A stretch of 64,000 nt of DNA from contig CANTFL010001264.1 in the NCBI GenBank assembly GCA_947650285.1, positions 248,001 to 312,000 on the forward strand, written 5' to 3'. Position numbers and translations under genes: made by a program. The notes beneath the pieces were generated by a model. The model was not told where the DNA came from. It searched no databases and saw nothing but the letters and a program-made list of their open reading frames with translations. Source of the stretch: Hyaloperonospora brassicae. Taxonomy: Eukaryota > Oomycota > Peronosporomycetes > Peronosporales > Peronosporaceae. Positions 1-11,569 of the stretch are shown here, in pieces (the first letter of the stretch is position 1; each line of letters starts with the position of its first letter).

Positions 1-265
1 TGTGACATGTCCTAAGCAGTGGTAAAGAGATCTTGCCACCTCGCGTTGACTGTATGTTCGACAGAAGCTTCATTTTATATTTCTACACCGATAAATGATT
101 TGCGTCTGCTTGTACGTTGCTGGTAGAGATTATAACAATGATATAAACAGCTTCTTGACATGAAAAGTCACGCAACAATTGTGAAACATGTTGTACTCTT
201 TTTCATGCAGTGTAGTGCATCGATCCTTCATCTCAAGAACGTCCATTCTATCAGGTTTCTAAACC

Positions 266-980
266 TTGCAGTCCACCTTTTCCATACCGATCGAGTCGGG
301 CCCAAACCCTTCATCTAGTGATGATAGAGGTAATTACAAAATTCATGACAGGCTAGACAGAGTACGCGCAGCCATCATTAACCATTCGTATGCGATGCGT
401 AGCCGTCTGGGTCAAGCTAATCGAATAAATACGTGTCTTTTGGAGATCTGCGAGGGGGACGGTTCATGCAGAGCTAAGGGGGAAATGGCAGTTGTAAATG
501 TGTGAGCTATGTTGTACGGCAGCAGGAGGGCCGTGAGAGCCGTCGTCAAGCAAGCTTCCTTGCTTACCTATCGATCTCGATGTGAGCTCCTTTTTTTAGG
601 ATGAATAGGAGCTTCTCGTGACTCGGACACCCGCCAACAATGGTACATCATTCGACGAATACTATAAGGTCGCGGCGAGGCTTCTTGCACATGATGTTGA
701 AGTCTGTCACATGATACAAAAAAAGGCTCACAAAGGACGGGATCACAATTACATGCATCACGGCTGTCAATAGTTCGTCACGAGCAACTTCATTGTGCTC
801 TAACCAGCTAATGGGTCAGGAAATACACTTTACCTAGCCGTGTGCGAGGTAGTAAAAATGGCGTCCAACGTTTACCAGAATGTCGGTCTCTCGTACATGA
901 TCAGGAAAGCAGTCGTAGACAATGTCATCGGGGATGCACAATCTACAAATGATCGTCTCATTTCGATCGTCGTGAAGTGA
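266..980 (+). other. possible multi-exon coding remnant, unknown function
   Basis: Three short open stretches follow each other on the plus strand. 266-505 has no ATG start and contains a charged segment (about residues 25-60). 609-770 is open directly after a possible acceptor ending in TAG at 608. 858-980 starts with ATG and encodes 40 residues (MASNVYQNVG...). Codon use looks gene-like, but I recognise no domain and can prove no splice pair. It may be exons of a small gene entering from the left edge, or a decayed gene. Function unknown. Confidence 0.25.
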
Positions 981-1205
981 AGGGATTACTGTTCTTTATT
1001 TTTGTAGCGTCGTGTTTTGTTTATTCTTTGGTTTGCCTTAGCAAGTTCATTTGACGTCGACACAGAAGAAGATGGAGTCCAAAACCAACTTGTAAATGTA
1101 CATCTTGTAATGTCATACTACATCAAGCAAAGGTGATACCGTGTTTAATGATGCTTTTACTCATCCAGGGCCAGGAGCAGGCGCTGGACAGCGTGGTTGT
1201 AAACC

Positions 1206-1654
1206 TGGGCTGTAACGGGGCACTGTTGACTACGTACTGGTTGACCAGTACGGACTATACTTCCACTGACGACAGTGGTCGACAGTGCCCTACTAGGTGT
1301 TAAAGGAACACAGAGGAAGGAAAGGAGACTAAGTAGTCAGACTAGTCTCTGGTAAAAGTAAAACTGTATTAATATAATCAAGTCCTATAACTCCTTGAAT
1401 CTTCTGTTGTCCTGACTTAATTTATCAATGTAACTAAACGTATGATGACGTCTACTCACCACCCATTGCGCGCGTCTAGCAGCGATTGGTGGGTTGATAT
1501 CACCACGATATCAGCCAATGAGTAGACCCTTCGGTCATCTCAACAATATCACCATGTCTTGTGATATTGTTAAAAGAATATTCGACGTAATATTCTTTAT
1601 TGTCAAATTGTTTCAATGTCAATTTCATGTAACGGGCTACCCCGTTACATGGGC
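1206..1654 (-). mobile_element. solo LTR of a Ty3/gypsy element with 5-bp target duplication
   Basis: 1211-1649 begins TGTAACGGGGC and ends CCCCGTTACA. It shares a core (CCCATTGCGCGCGTC followed by AGCAGCGATTGGTGG) with the LTRs of the large element at 18,313-32,683. The same five bases TGGGC lie directly outside both ends (1206-1210 and 1650-1654), which is a target-site duplication. No internal retroviral sequence is attached, so this is a solo LTR left by LTR-LTR recombination. The 9-base-arm terminal hairpin lies at the right end, so the LTR is read on the minus strand. Confidence 0.88.
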
Positions 1655-2872
1655 AAGCAAGAGAAAGATCTACAATTTGACTATGGTCACACTGTCAAGA
1701 GTTTGGCACACTCACACACCTTGCGCACGTCCAAAAGCTGTGCGAAATTAGGAGTCAAAGAGTCTAGCGCCACGAAAGGTGGAAGAGCAGAGGCAGACCG
1801 CGTTCGCCGGGTACATTTCACTTGTGTCGCAAGCAACATCATGCACTCTTTCAATATTAGCCAACACGACTAAGAGCTTCTTATAAAACTGGCACAGTTC
1901 TCTGGAATGGATGACTGGTATCGAAGGGCGAGATCCAAAGCTTTCTCAAGAGCTTCCTCTTTTGTCTAGACGAATTTGATGTGCTTGACCTTGTGACATA
2001 GGTAATGGCTTGTACAATGTGTGTCAATTGCATAAGACTTGTCGAGTGTACGCAAGTTAGCTGCTATACTTGCTCATGAAAAAGAGCTGTACAGAACGTA
2101 GATCACGTACGGATGTCGGAGTGTCACAATGGTACATGCTCCCTCGTCACATCGACACAAGTGCGAACGGCGATGCCAGATTGCAACGGTCGTTGCAATG
2201 TAATCAGCAAACGACAGGACTGAGTCATGCGTTTCGATGCTTTTTGTTCAAATGAGGCCCACGCGCTCATTGCTGTTGCGTAATGCGAACCAGCAGCCTT
2301 CGCTTACCCTCCACATCGTAATCATACACGTGTCTTCATTGGCGTTATTCGTCTGATTGCGACCTTATTCACCGTTACACCAACGTAACGGCGGACGAGA
2401 CCCATCTATGTGTACAATACCGTGATGTCAATGTGACGCGACGAGTTGCGACATGTGGACAGCCGCTACACATAAAGCCAGTGAGTAAGTGACATGTGCA
2501 AACGATTGTGTTAACACATGGGCTGCTTCAATTGACGGTACTGATGTAACAAAAGACATTGGCAGGTACATGAGGCGCTTCACACCAATGATGTCTTCAG
2601 CTGTAAATGTCGATGCACGCAGAGGTTGTGAGCAACAAACAGTCTGTTCGTCTTACTCTTACCATCCCCCGGTTCCACGACCTGCTTGCACTCGTCATTT
2701 CCAGCGAAACTCATTCAGCTAAGGAATCACCAAACCAATACCAAAATTCATTTACCCACCTAAAGTGTCCGACGGTGTATAGTGAACCTACAGACGTCGG
2801 CCACAATCACGCGGCCGCTGCTCTTTACTAAGCTTCACCATTCCCCGTCGTACTGCTCTCTCACGAAAGGAC
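1655..2872. other. intergenic, no supported gene
   Basis: Only short overlapping open frames without recognisable protein character are present. This is the 3' flank of the PX-domain gene. I see no RNA gene, terminal repeat or promoter here. Confidence 0.5.
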
Positions 2873-4225
2873 CTATCGACCCGAGCCATGGACAGACTCT
2901 TTCGAGAGCTCCCACGGCTGCCACAAATTGTCTGCGCTGCTCTTTTTGCGCACATGCTGGGGCGACGCCATGGCCACGCCCGTGAGCTCAATCTCGTCGT
3001 CCCCGGAATATACGCTACTGGCGGAACTCCTGTCCTCCTTCTCGGCGTCCCCGACGTCGCAGTCGTCGCCATGAACAAACCCAGGCTCTGTCGAAACCGT
3101 GTTTTGGTCCGACACCAAGCTCTCCCTGTTGGAGCTGTGGCGACCCACCCCCCGTTTACTCGACCGCGGACTCTCCAAAGCACTCGAGCTGGTCGACCGC
3201 TCACTGTCTGCCATTGGACGGCGTGCTGAGACGTACCGTGGCCCGTCTCGTAGCTTCCGCAGCTTCTCCTCATACGCACGAGCCGCGTCGTCGTTCTCCT
3301 CGTGCTGGTGTCGCTCCTCCATCACTTCGTGCAGCGGTCTGGACGAGAACTTGCCCTTCTGGGTCTTTTGCTCCATGCTCGACTGCGTCATCTTCTTGAT
3401 ATTCGACAGTCTCTCTGGCAAATAGTCGTTGAACGCATCATAGGGATCGTCGTCCTGGTAGCGCTTTTCCTGCGCTTGCAGTCGGCGACCACTCGACGCT
3501 TGATCATGAGAACGCTGGTGATGCAGTGCTCTCTGTTGTTGTGTTACCGGTGCATCGGTCGACGGCTCGTCACGGAGTCCCTTCTGCTGACTTTCTGGCA
3601 GCATCCCCTCCATGCTCTGCGTCGTATCAGCGTCGCCCGACGAGCTCGCCGTCATCCAGCTCTGGCTCCCAACGTCGCCTCTCGAACTCGCTGGATTCGG
3701 CTTCGCAAACGCTGCCACTGTCACAGACTCTCGAATGGCATTCATATCGGCATTGTCCGACGAGATGCTGTCGCCCTCGAGGACAAAAGTCCGCACCATG
3801 TCAAAAGCGGAGCCCCCACAGGTCGGGCACTTGGGCGTCTTACTGAACGCCCACGACGCGAGCAAATTGAGGAACGACCGCAGGGCCTTGACCCGGTAAT
3901 TCACCACAGGCGGTGCCCGCGACGCAAACAGGTGTTTCTTGGGAAAGTCAAAGCGCTGGATCGAGTGGAGGTAGTTGCGGCAGCCGGGACACTTGTCCGT
4001 GGACGCCGACAGGAACTTGGCGAGCTGGTCCCGCAGCTTGAGGAACTCCGAGTACCGGTGACTCACTTCCCACGTCTGCCCACTCGAAGCAAAGCGCCCG
4101 GCGATGCGGTAGTACGTCACGCCGTGGACGGTCGTGGCCGAGAGCAGCCACAGCCGCAGTTCCCGTCCCGAGGCGTCCGACTCATTGAGTAGCGACATGC
4201 GCGTGGCGGGGACGCGTTTGTTCAT
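2873..4225 (-). CDS. PX-domain (phosphoinositide-binding) protein
   Basis: Intronless frame of 450 residues. Residues about 22-150 look like a Phox-homology domain: the RYSEF segment (R57-Y58) after the beta strands, a basic FPKKHLF loop (94-100) and a final helix with RVKALRSFL (111-119). PX domains bind phosphoinositides, mostly PI3P on endosomes, and the basic residues fit that. Unusually, two CxxC pairs (CPGC at 79-82, CPTC at 133-136) sit inside the domain and could form a zinc-binding knuckle. The rest is Ser/Asp/Gln-rich and probably disordered, with a short charged coiled-coil-like stretch near 310-345. No transmembrane segment is visible. An endosomal sorting role is inferred from the family. 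The 450-residue length with one N-terminal PX domain fits many oomycete PX proteins. Confidence 0.8.
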   Translation of the reverse strand: MNKRVPATRMSLLNESDASGRELRLWLLSATTVHGVTYYRIAGRFASSGQTWEVSHRYSEFLKLRDQLAKFLSASTDKCPGCRNYLHSIQRFDFPKKHLFASRAPPVVNYRVKALRSFLNLLASWAFSKTPKCPTCGGSAFDMVRTFVLEGDSISSDNADMNAIRESVTVAAFAKPNPASSRGDVGSQSWMTASSSGDADTTQSMEGMLPESQQKGLRDEPSTDAPVTQQQRALHHQRSHDQASSGRRLQAQEKRYQDDDPYDAFNDYLPERLSNIKKMTQSSMEQKTQKGKFSSRPLHEVMEERHQHEENDDAARAYEEKLRKLRDGPRYVSARRPMADSERSTSSSALESPRSSKRGVGRHSSNRESLVSDQNTVSTEPGFVHGDDCDVGDAEKEDRSSASSVYSGDDEIELTGVAMASPQHVRKKSSADNLWQPWELSKESVHGSGR

Positions 4226-4271
4226 GACGGGGCGCGCGGAGCACCAGAGTGGCGATCGAGTGGCGACTGCC

Positions 4272-4308
4272 AGTCGGTCAGTCAGTCAGTCGGTCGGTCA
4301 GTCGGTCG
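4272..4308. repeat. GTCG/GTCA microsatellite in the PX gene 5' flank
   Basis: Nine or so tandem tetranucleotides, GTCG alternating with GTCA, about 50 bases upstream of the PX start codon. It probably lies in the 5' UTR or promoter. Confidence 0.8.
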
Positions 4309-4395
4309 ACGGAATTAAAAGGCGAATCACTTGCGGTCGAGCGACGCGTTTGCAGAATGAGGAGCTCTTTAAGGAATGCCACGGCCGCAAGCGAA

Positions 4396-4458
4396 TAGGG
4401 CAGACAGACCCACAGATAGGGCAGACCGACTGACAGATAGGGCAGACCGACTGACAGA
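4396..4458. repeat. three tandem 21-bp repeats
   Basis: Units 4396-4416, 4417-4437 and 4438-4458. The last two are identical and the first differs at a few positions. They lie upstream of the PX gene and create Cys-rich open frames on the minus strand that are probably not real. Confidence 0.9.
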
Positions 4459-4750
4459 TAGACTCGGGTGGGCGCTTTTGACTGATCATCGTGTCCGAGT
4501 GAACATTGTCCGCTTTTCGGCTGTCCACAAAACGAAAGACGGCCGTGGAGCTGCCGCAGACGAGGGAGCGCCCTGACCCAATTTTCGCGCGACACTTGAG
4601 ATTGGACAGTGCGCGCGCGCTGCGCCCGCGCCTCCGATCCCCAGAGTGCTGCTGTCTGGTCCACACCAACGCGACGGCCACGTGAAAAAAAAGCGCAAAG
4701 CCGTCGCGTCTATGCCCGCAACGGGAGCATAACATACACCAGCGACGAGC

Positions 4751-5164
4751 TCACCAAAAACTGACTCGCGCCGTTTCCTGGCGGCACATCCACATCGACT
4801 CTACGATTTCCGTCGTCGTGACAGGGCACAAAGCGTTTATCCACACAGCGCCTCGAGCCGTCTTGACACAGTACGCTCTATGACGACAACGGGTCCCGCA
4901 GAGAGAAGTGTGCACGGCGGGGCCAAGAAGCCCAATCAATACACGTACGAAAACGTATAGACGATGCTCCCGCTTCAACGAGTTACCACCACAGACGTTG
5001 TCACGTCGACAAGCACAAGTCTCGTTGCGGCTTTCGAAGAAGAACTCGCGCAGGCGATGAGTTGACAGTCGCTCTTCTGGACTCTCATCGGCGGACTCAG
5101 GTGTCGCTTCGACGCCCGCGGCCGAACTGCGAATGGCGACGTGCTTGGCAAACGGTTTGGCCAT
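4751..5164 (-). CDS. hypothetical protein, 137 residues, doubtful
   Basis: ATG-started frame. The first 55 residues are polar and gene-like, with an acidic PESADESPEE segment. The rest is Cys-rich without a recognisable motif. An overlapping frame (4975-5427) is also open, so at most one is real. A gene with a first exon here and an unseen intron is possible. No family recognised. Confidence 0.22.
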   Translation of the reverse strand: MAKPFAKHVAIRSSAAGVEATPESADESPEERLSTHRLREFFFESRNETCACRRDNVCGGNSLKREHRLYVFVRVLIGLLGPAVHTSLCGTRCRHRAYCVKTARGAVWINALCPVTTTEIVESMWMCRQETARVSFW

Positions 5165-7159
5165 GCTCCTGCAGAAGGAAGTGCCGCTTCCTGTCGCTGA
5201 AATGCATTTGCTGATGCATGTGTGCGTCGCTGATCAGCAGCTGAGCTGTTGCTGTAGCCACGGGAATTAGTTATCGAGTGTTTCGTCACGGTCGAAGCAG
5301 ACTCGTGGTCTCTGATGCAGTCGATCGAGTCTCGCAGTATGCGCACGAGAAGCAGTAGCGACATGACGCGCCCTAAGTAATGGAAGCAGATCATGTTTGG
5401 TGCCGAGACCGTCTGCCGTGTGCACACGGTGGGATCAGAGAGAGCCAGGGCGACGTCTTCTCTGTCGTGTCACTGCTTGTGAAGTACCTCCACAACCACA
5501 TGCCTTTATGCGCAGCCCGAAGTTGTCAGGGCTCAGCAGCTGCACATTGCGCTTCGGGTGGCCTGCACCTCCCTTTACTCATACAACCGACACATTGATG
5601 AACGGCGTGGACGCCGTTTCAGTCTTCGTCAAATCCTCTCCAGCGCACCAACGACCTTGGCGTTGTTTTGTAATCGCATCATGTACTACTCGATGAAAGA
5701 AAGTGCTCTGACCTGGCGACGATGGCATCGACATGCCGCTGGGTTTCCATACGGACAAGCAAGTCATGGGATGACGATGCCATGGATAGCGCTTGATGCG
5801 CACATGGATGGAAGATCTCACAAATGGTAACTAGTTGCTTCGAATCAATCGACAGGTCATAGCACCTGCAATGAGCATCAGGCAATTCCATCCCAACGTG
5901 ACCCATCAACAGTGTTGGCAATGCTGGATCATGTTGAAGCGGCGAGTTGGAATCCATGGAGCGTCAAAGGAAGAACCGGACGTTACAAGCTGCATCGTGC
6001 AGTGCATGAGACACCTGATTTATGATGTTGTAGACGCAACGAACCGCTATCGACTTTGCTTTTGAATTGGTGATCGTGGCCACAGCTGCTTCGACGGGGT
6101 CCGATGTTTTCAGCCTGGAAATGTTCGACCACAACCTGGTCTGACATCCTGTCTTCCAGTGGCTTCTTCTGCCGCCACTTGATCTTGATCAGCCTTTAGA
6201 TCGGCGTAGATTACGTCCTTTTGATGCAACGGTAAAAGCCACCGTCAAGCACACTTCACATCGGCTTTGTCATCTGCCAGCAGCACTTGCCTTGCATCAC
6301 AAACAGGCACACGAATGTAGGTGGCGGACAGACGGTGTGTACGCCCAGTATGCAGCAAGCATCAACAGTGAATGAGAAATGGTACTCATCCTTTGGCTTG
6401 CATGAGCATGCTAGCAGTCTGTAAGCTTACCGTGAGTATAGGCCTACAGAACGCAAAGACATAGTGTACACGACGCAACGAGCACAATGACACAGCCGTC
6501 TTTTTTACTCTTCATACTGGCGCCTCTAGCTCTTGCGCATCGGGCTCTGATGAAGACCACAGGCATCTGTCTATCGTCGGGTAAATGCTGATCAAGCGAC
6601 GGTGCATGTTTTCAATGCAACATCCTGTTGCGCGAAAGCCAACGAGTAAAGCAAAGATGGACAGTAAACGCGCGACGTGTCTACTATCATTAGCATTAGT
6701 CGTTTGTGTAACACGACAATGGTGGGGGTCCCTTTGACTTGTATTTGCTGGTAAGCTTTATCACTTCTCGACGACCATCACACACGTTCAGGGCTCACAT
6801 ACGCAATTATTCACGTATAGGGCTCGAACATGCTGACTTGACTGAGATCCGTGGCTTGTACCATAGTCAATTGTGCTCACAAGGAACCACTGATTAGGAT
6901 TCAAGTGGGATTTGGGCTCTCGAAGGGTGGCAGTGTCCAACGAAATACGCAATAGAGCTAAGTGATCGAATGGTGTAACAGTCACCTAGCTTGGTAATAT
7001 AAGTCAAAGCGTTGCTCGTAAAGCTCGACTGACTCTCTGGCACGTACTTAGGCACCCTTGACAAGAATGCGATCGATTGAAAGTCTCCCTCGCTTTCAAA
7101 ACTGCCAGTGACGCAAATCTTACTACTGTGGAAACTTGGCGTCAGCACAGCGAACACGT
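5165..7159. other. intergenic, no supported gene
   Basis: Short open frames on both strands, none with family motifs, and many stops in all frames. 6,780-7,159 directly follows the stop codon of the epoxide hydrolase and probably holds its 3' UTR. Confidence 0.5.
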
Positions 7160-8401
7160 TTACAACTTCGTTCCTGGGTTCGTGCCGTCCACGCCTGCAG
7201 CTATCTTAGCCAGCCACTTTGACAAGACCGCATTCACCGCTTCCTTTTGCTCCCAAAGCACCCAATGTCCCGCATCATCAATCACGTTCATTTCGAGATT
7301 GGGCATAAACTTGGGCATGTCACTCGCCATCTCGGGTTTGAGAACCGGGTCCTTGGCAGCACCGATGAACAGCGCTGGATGCCCAATCACACTTGGTAGC
7401 CCCCTTTCATCATCAAAGTCGATTTTTCCCGTCGCATAAGTCTGGCACGTGCTCGCAAACTTGCTGGCTGTGTATTGCTCCACGTAGTAGTCCAGCTCAG
7501 CTTCAGAAAGCAGTGCCGATCGTTGCGTAAAGACCGGGTGATCCACGTCCGAATCGACGGCCATGAGCATCTGTTGCAGCGACATCTGGGCTGAAGCTCG
7601 TTCCATATCTGAAGACTTGCGAAAGATCGAAGTCAGCAACCGACGCGGTGAGGCGTCCAGCACCTTCGCCGATACATCAGTGTTGGCCAAGAATTGCTGA
7701 TACTTGAACTGCGGCATCGTTTCTACCATGACTCCCAGTGGCACGTAGGTTGTTTTTGGTGGAAAGTATGGAGTGCAGACTCCGCAGACGGCGATCACTC
7801 GTTCAGGGTGATAGAGACAAGTGCGGTATACCATCTGGCCGCCCCAGTCATGACCTACAAAGATCGCCTTCGTAATCTCCAAGGTATCTACATCGTCACG
7901 GACACATCACAACGAACATTAGTTCAATACATGTGCCGGCATTCCTACTCAATATGAAGACAGGCCAGACCCAGCAAAGTCACCAGATCCCTGGAAATGT
8001 TTTTGGCTCCGTAGGCGTTAACACTTGGCGGTTTCGAACTTTGTCCGAATCCACGGACATCTGATAATCAGTAGCATTGTTAGGGTCGTTGTTGTTTATA
8101 GTAACCTGGTTGTAAAATTGGATTATACCCGGCACGATCAGTCGATACGTGGATTTGAGTGCTTGAATCTGGTGCTGGAGAAACGGGAGAAAAGAAGCAT
8201 CAGTAAAAGCGTTAAAACGATAGATAAGATTTGCTTCGTCAAAGCTGGACGCACGCGCCACCCGAACCACAGGTCCGGCCACCCATGCACCATCACTATG
8301 GGCAGGCCGTCTTTTGGACCGACGTCCACATAGTGGACACGAATGCCGTCGGCCGTTTCCGCAAAAGCGTGTGGCCATTCTTGCCATTTCGCTGGGTCCA
8401 T
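7160..8401 (-). CDS. soluble epoxide hydrolase-like alpha/beta hydrolase, four exons
   Basis: Exons on the minus strand: 8401-8255, 8174-8129, 8060-7971 and 7887-7160. The introns are 80, 68 and 83 bases, all GT-AG. Joining them gives a continuous 336-residue frame, the usual length for a single-domain epoxide hydrolase. Motifs in order: oxyanion-hole HGWP (39-42); DVRGFGQS (65-72); nucleophile motif VGHDWGG with Asp108; cap-region tyrosines near Y157 and Y228-Y233, candidates for the two epoxide-polarising tyrosines; charge-relay acid Asp274 (AAKDP); and His302 (AGHWVLWEQ). These enzymes open epoxides to diols; haloalkane or fluoroacetate dehalogenases share the fold and nucleophile. The HGxP motif and cap tyrosines favour an epoxide hydrolase. 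No signal peptide is visible, so a cytosolic location is likely. The substrate is unknown. The ATG at 8401 gives the natural N-terminus. Confidence 0.9.
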
Positions 8402-8409
8402 GTCAAAAA

Positions 8410-8420
8410 AACAGTTGAGC
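8410..8420 (-). promoter_or_regulatory. possible oomycete initiator (GCTCA) of the epoxide hydrolase
   Basis: On the minus strand GCTCAACTGTT followed by a T run lies about 10 bases before the ATG. It resembles the oomycete initiator consensus (GCTCATT, pyrimidines, CA, then T-rich). It is unusually close to the start codon, so the assignment is tentative. Confidence 0.3.
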
Positions 8421-11400
8421 TAAGTGATTCTTTTGTCAGCAAAATAGGTCGCCTCTTTTCGCTTGCCCAAATTGCAGTAACGTGTTCTCAAAACACTAGG
8501 AAGGGTAGACAAAATTGGTCAAGAACAATGTGGTCCTATGGAATTTGCTCAATTTATAGCGCAGACAAATTTGTTATAATCATAGTTTTAGCTGCATCTG
8601 AGTCAAGGCCGACAAAATGATAACGCATTATTTTGCTATAATGTGCGACCAGAAGTACAGGGGTCACTTGGAATGCGAGTCCGTTTGCCGGACGAATCAC
8701 ACGTTCGATCGATAGTCGAGCGGGACAATTCCGGGGATTAGAATCGGCCGCTTCAGGTACACGAAGCCTTCCAAAGTGGCTGCGTGTCTCACGCAACTGA
8801 TTGATCGGAAATGCAGCTGTCATTCTCTTATTGCCTCGTCAGCGCAATACTATTCAACAGCGAACAACAAAGACTTTCTAGGCTCATCGTTTTTGCAAAG
8901 TTGTAATGGAGGAATCGTCAAGATTGCTGGATCCACGTCGATGTATCTTACATTGGCCCCGCGTGCAATCAGCTGCTGGAACTTACGCGTCCATCATTGA
9001 TACAGGGGATAATTGATACAGAAGCTACTCGTTTCGGTCAAGGAATGATGGACACGCGCCAGCACGGTATAAATGCCGACCTGAAGCGTCGCTTTGTCCA
9101 ACGAAGTCACTAACATTGAGGTTCGTGGTACATGGCAGCACCACTTGGTCCCCGTGTAGTCGCAGATTCAGCCAAACGCCAGCTTTTGCTTGTAAAACAG
9201 GAATAACAAGCAGACATATTGCACTCGTAGTGCTCACATAAACCGTAATGAGTGCAGCGGAGAAATAATGGGCCAAAGATCAAGGATACAAGTACATATG
9301 TAGCAGAGTATGTGGCGACCTAGGCGTGACTTCGTGTGTTTTGAACAACACATGAACAACAATACAACACATAATCTCCGACCTCTTGTTAACCGATCAT
9401 TCCACTTTGTTGTGCAACTTCTCCTTTACGCTTCATGGGCTTTATTTTCGATGATGCCCCCGGTCTTCTTACGTTCAGTCGGAAAGATAAAAGTCGACAA
9501 GTAGGTCTCTATGGTGTGCCTTCGATCTAATTTCGCTACCACTCAGTAACCGTCGGAAATACGTCAAGGGGCGACGTCGTTCGACGTAAATGATCTGATC
9601 TTGTAGCGGCCAGATGCAGCTCTAGTTCTCCAGCAGACAAAAACATCAACAAACGGTGAGATTCAGTCCAGATAATGTCTCTCTCGAATTCTCGATCTCG
9701 GCGTGATTCTCTTTTGGTGGGCTATTATCAGGCATCTTAGTCTTTACTTTTGCAATGTTCTCGATATGGAAAACAAGATGGCGTCTTTTTTATCTGCGAC
9801 CAATCCAGTATTACCCGCTTTTCATCTTGCTATGGGATCGCAGGTGACCCAAAATGTTCAGTGACTTCATACCGAGGGCATATCTACAGATCAGGAATCA
9901 GATACACATGAAACACCCCCATGTGATTGGGTATCGCTTACATGCACCTATATCTTCACGACAGCGTGTGAAAACAAGGATATGGATCACGCCTAAAACA
10001 GATCGTGCGTTTGTGCGCGATGTAGGTCTTGCCTGTATACAAGCATTGTACTGCAGGCAACTCGCTTCCCCCATACACCAGATGAACCTGATGTCAAAGT
10101 GTTTCCCGTAGGATAAATAGCTGTTATGGTTACAACAAGCACGCTCCCTTAGACAATTGCTTTCATGACGCTTGAGTCGATGTCAAGATTCTAACTTGTT
10201 TGTTAGGCTGCTCACAACCGGGCCGGCTGATCGCATTCATTAGCCTTGCCAATCATGAGCAAGGAAGAATAGAGGATGTGTTATTCTATTACTCTGCGAT
10301 CAAACGGCTCGGCATGTCCAGAGCACACAGGCCCTCGAAATCAATCAGCGCCTACGCTACCGAATCCAGCCTGAAAAAGTCTGAACACGTTACCATGCAA
10401 TTCGCATTGTATACATAAAAGCCGGTTTGGCGCTGCTACACCACTGACACCTCGTAGAGCATGCACTATGGACGTTGGTATCTAGCGGCTTCACTGTCGT
10501 TGCCGCCTGCAGAAACGATTGATTGAAGCGACGAGAGGATTGCGGCTCACTGCCGTGCGATGTCCGGTAGCTGTGGGCCAAGATCTTAATCTTCGCCATC
10601 TGTAATTGCTTTGAACTCAGAAAGGTTTGCTTCGACTTCCAAGTCTCGAACTTACGTATGAAGTGGAGAGTAGCAAAATTGGCCCAAAGGAGATTGAGGT
10701 GCAGAGAATACGCTCAAGCACGCTACTTGATGCTGAGACAAAGCAGTTGCGTGTTTGGAAACCCTACGTCAAGTTCATAGCTTCTTATTCGCATCGAAGA
10801 TGGTACATGCTTGGCTAGAGCTGACCGAAACGAGATCCTGAGAGAGATCTAAAAGGTAGAGGGGGATGAAGTTGATGGTGGACCGGTTGGAAAGGTGGCA
10901 CCCGTTGCAGCCTATGTCATTAGGACGGAAAGATACACGGCCTTCTTGATGGCTACTCTCGGCTAGTTGTATCCAGGCATGTCGCCGGGTTGCTTCTGTG
11001 GTTCTCTGCAAACTGTAAATTGATATTTGTAATGCACTGAGCATCCCCAGGGTATTGCTGGTCGCTAATCGTTCCTCAATATACCTCAATCTCAACAACT
11101 ACTCAAACCTTAACTTGTTCGGGTTAAATTTATATGTTAAACCACCTGTTTTTATAGACGAAATAGCTTTTTACGTCTTATGTGCTGATGCAACGAGCCA
11201 CACTAAAAGTATCCTCCTGTAACTTTTTATAGCCCATTCTCTCTACAACTCGTTCTGGACTCTACCGAAGACGCCCAGAACGAGCGTCGCCGACGCCACA
11301 TGTAGAACCTTTCCAAAAATGATGATAACCTGGAGGACAGCTCGTCCACGAAAGCACTGTGGCGAGTGAAGCAGTGAAAGTAACACCTGATGAGTTACGA

Positions 11401-11569
11401 AATTGTACCTAGAAACGAGCAAATGCAATTGAGCAGTTGGACCAAATTCGTTGCCATCAACTACAAAACTGGCCATTTGCGAGGGTTAGTGTGTGGGACA
11501 CACTAAACACCATGCCAGCCAGTAGTTCGTGTACCCATCTGTCGATTCTACCCGACCACGTCTTTTGAG
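8421..11569. other. intergenic, no supported gene
   Basis: 3.1 kb with only short unrelated open frames and no terminal repeats or family motifs that I can see. The last 100-300 bases must contain the helicase promoter. An imperfect initiator-like CCCATTCTCTCTACAA occurs near 11,233. Confidence 0.45.
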
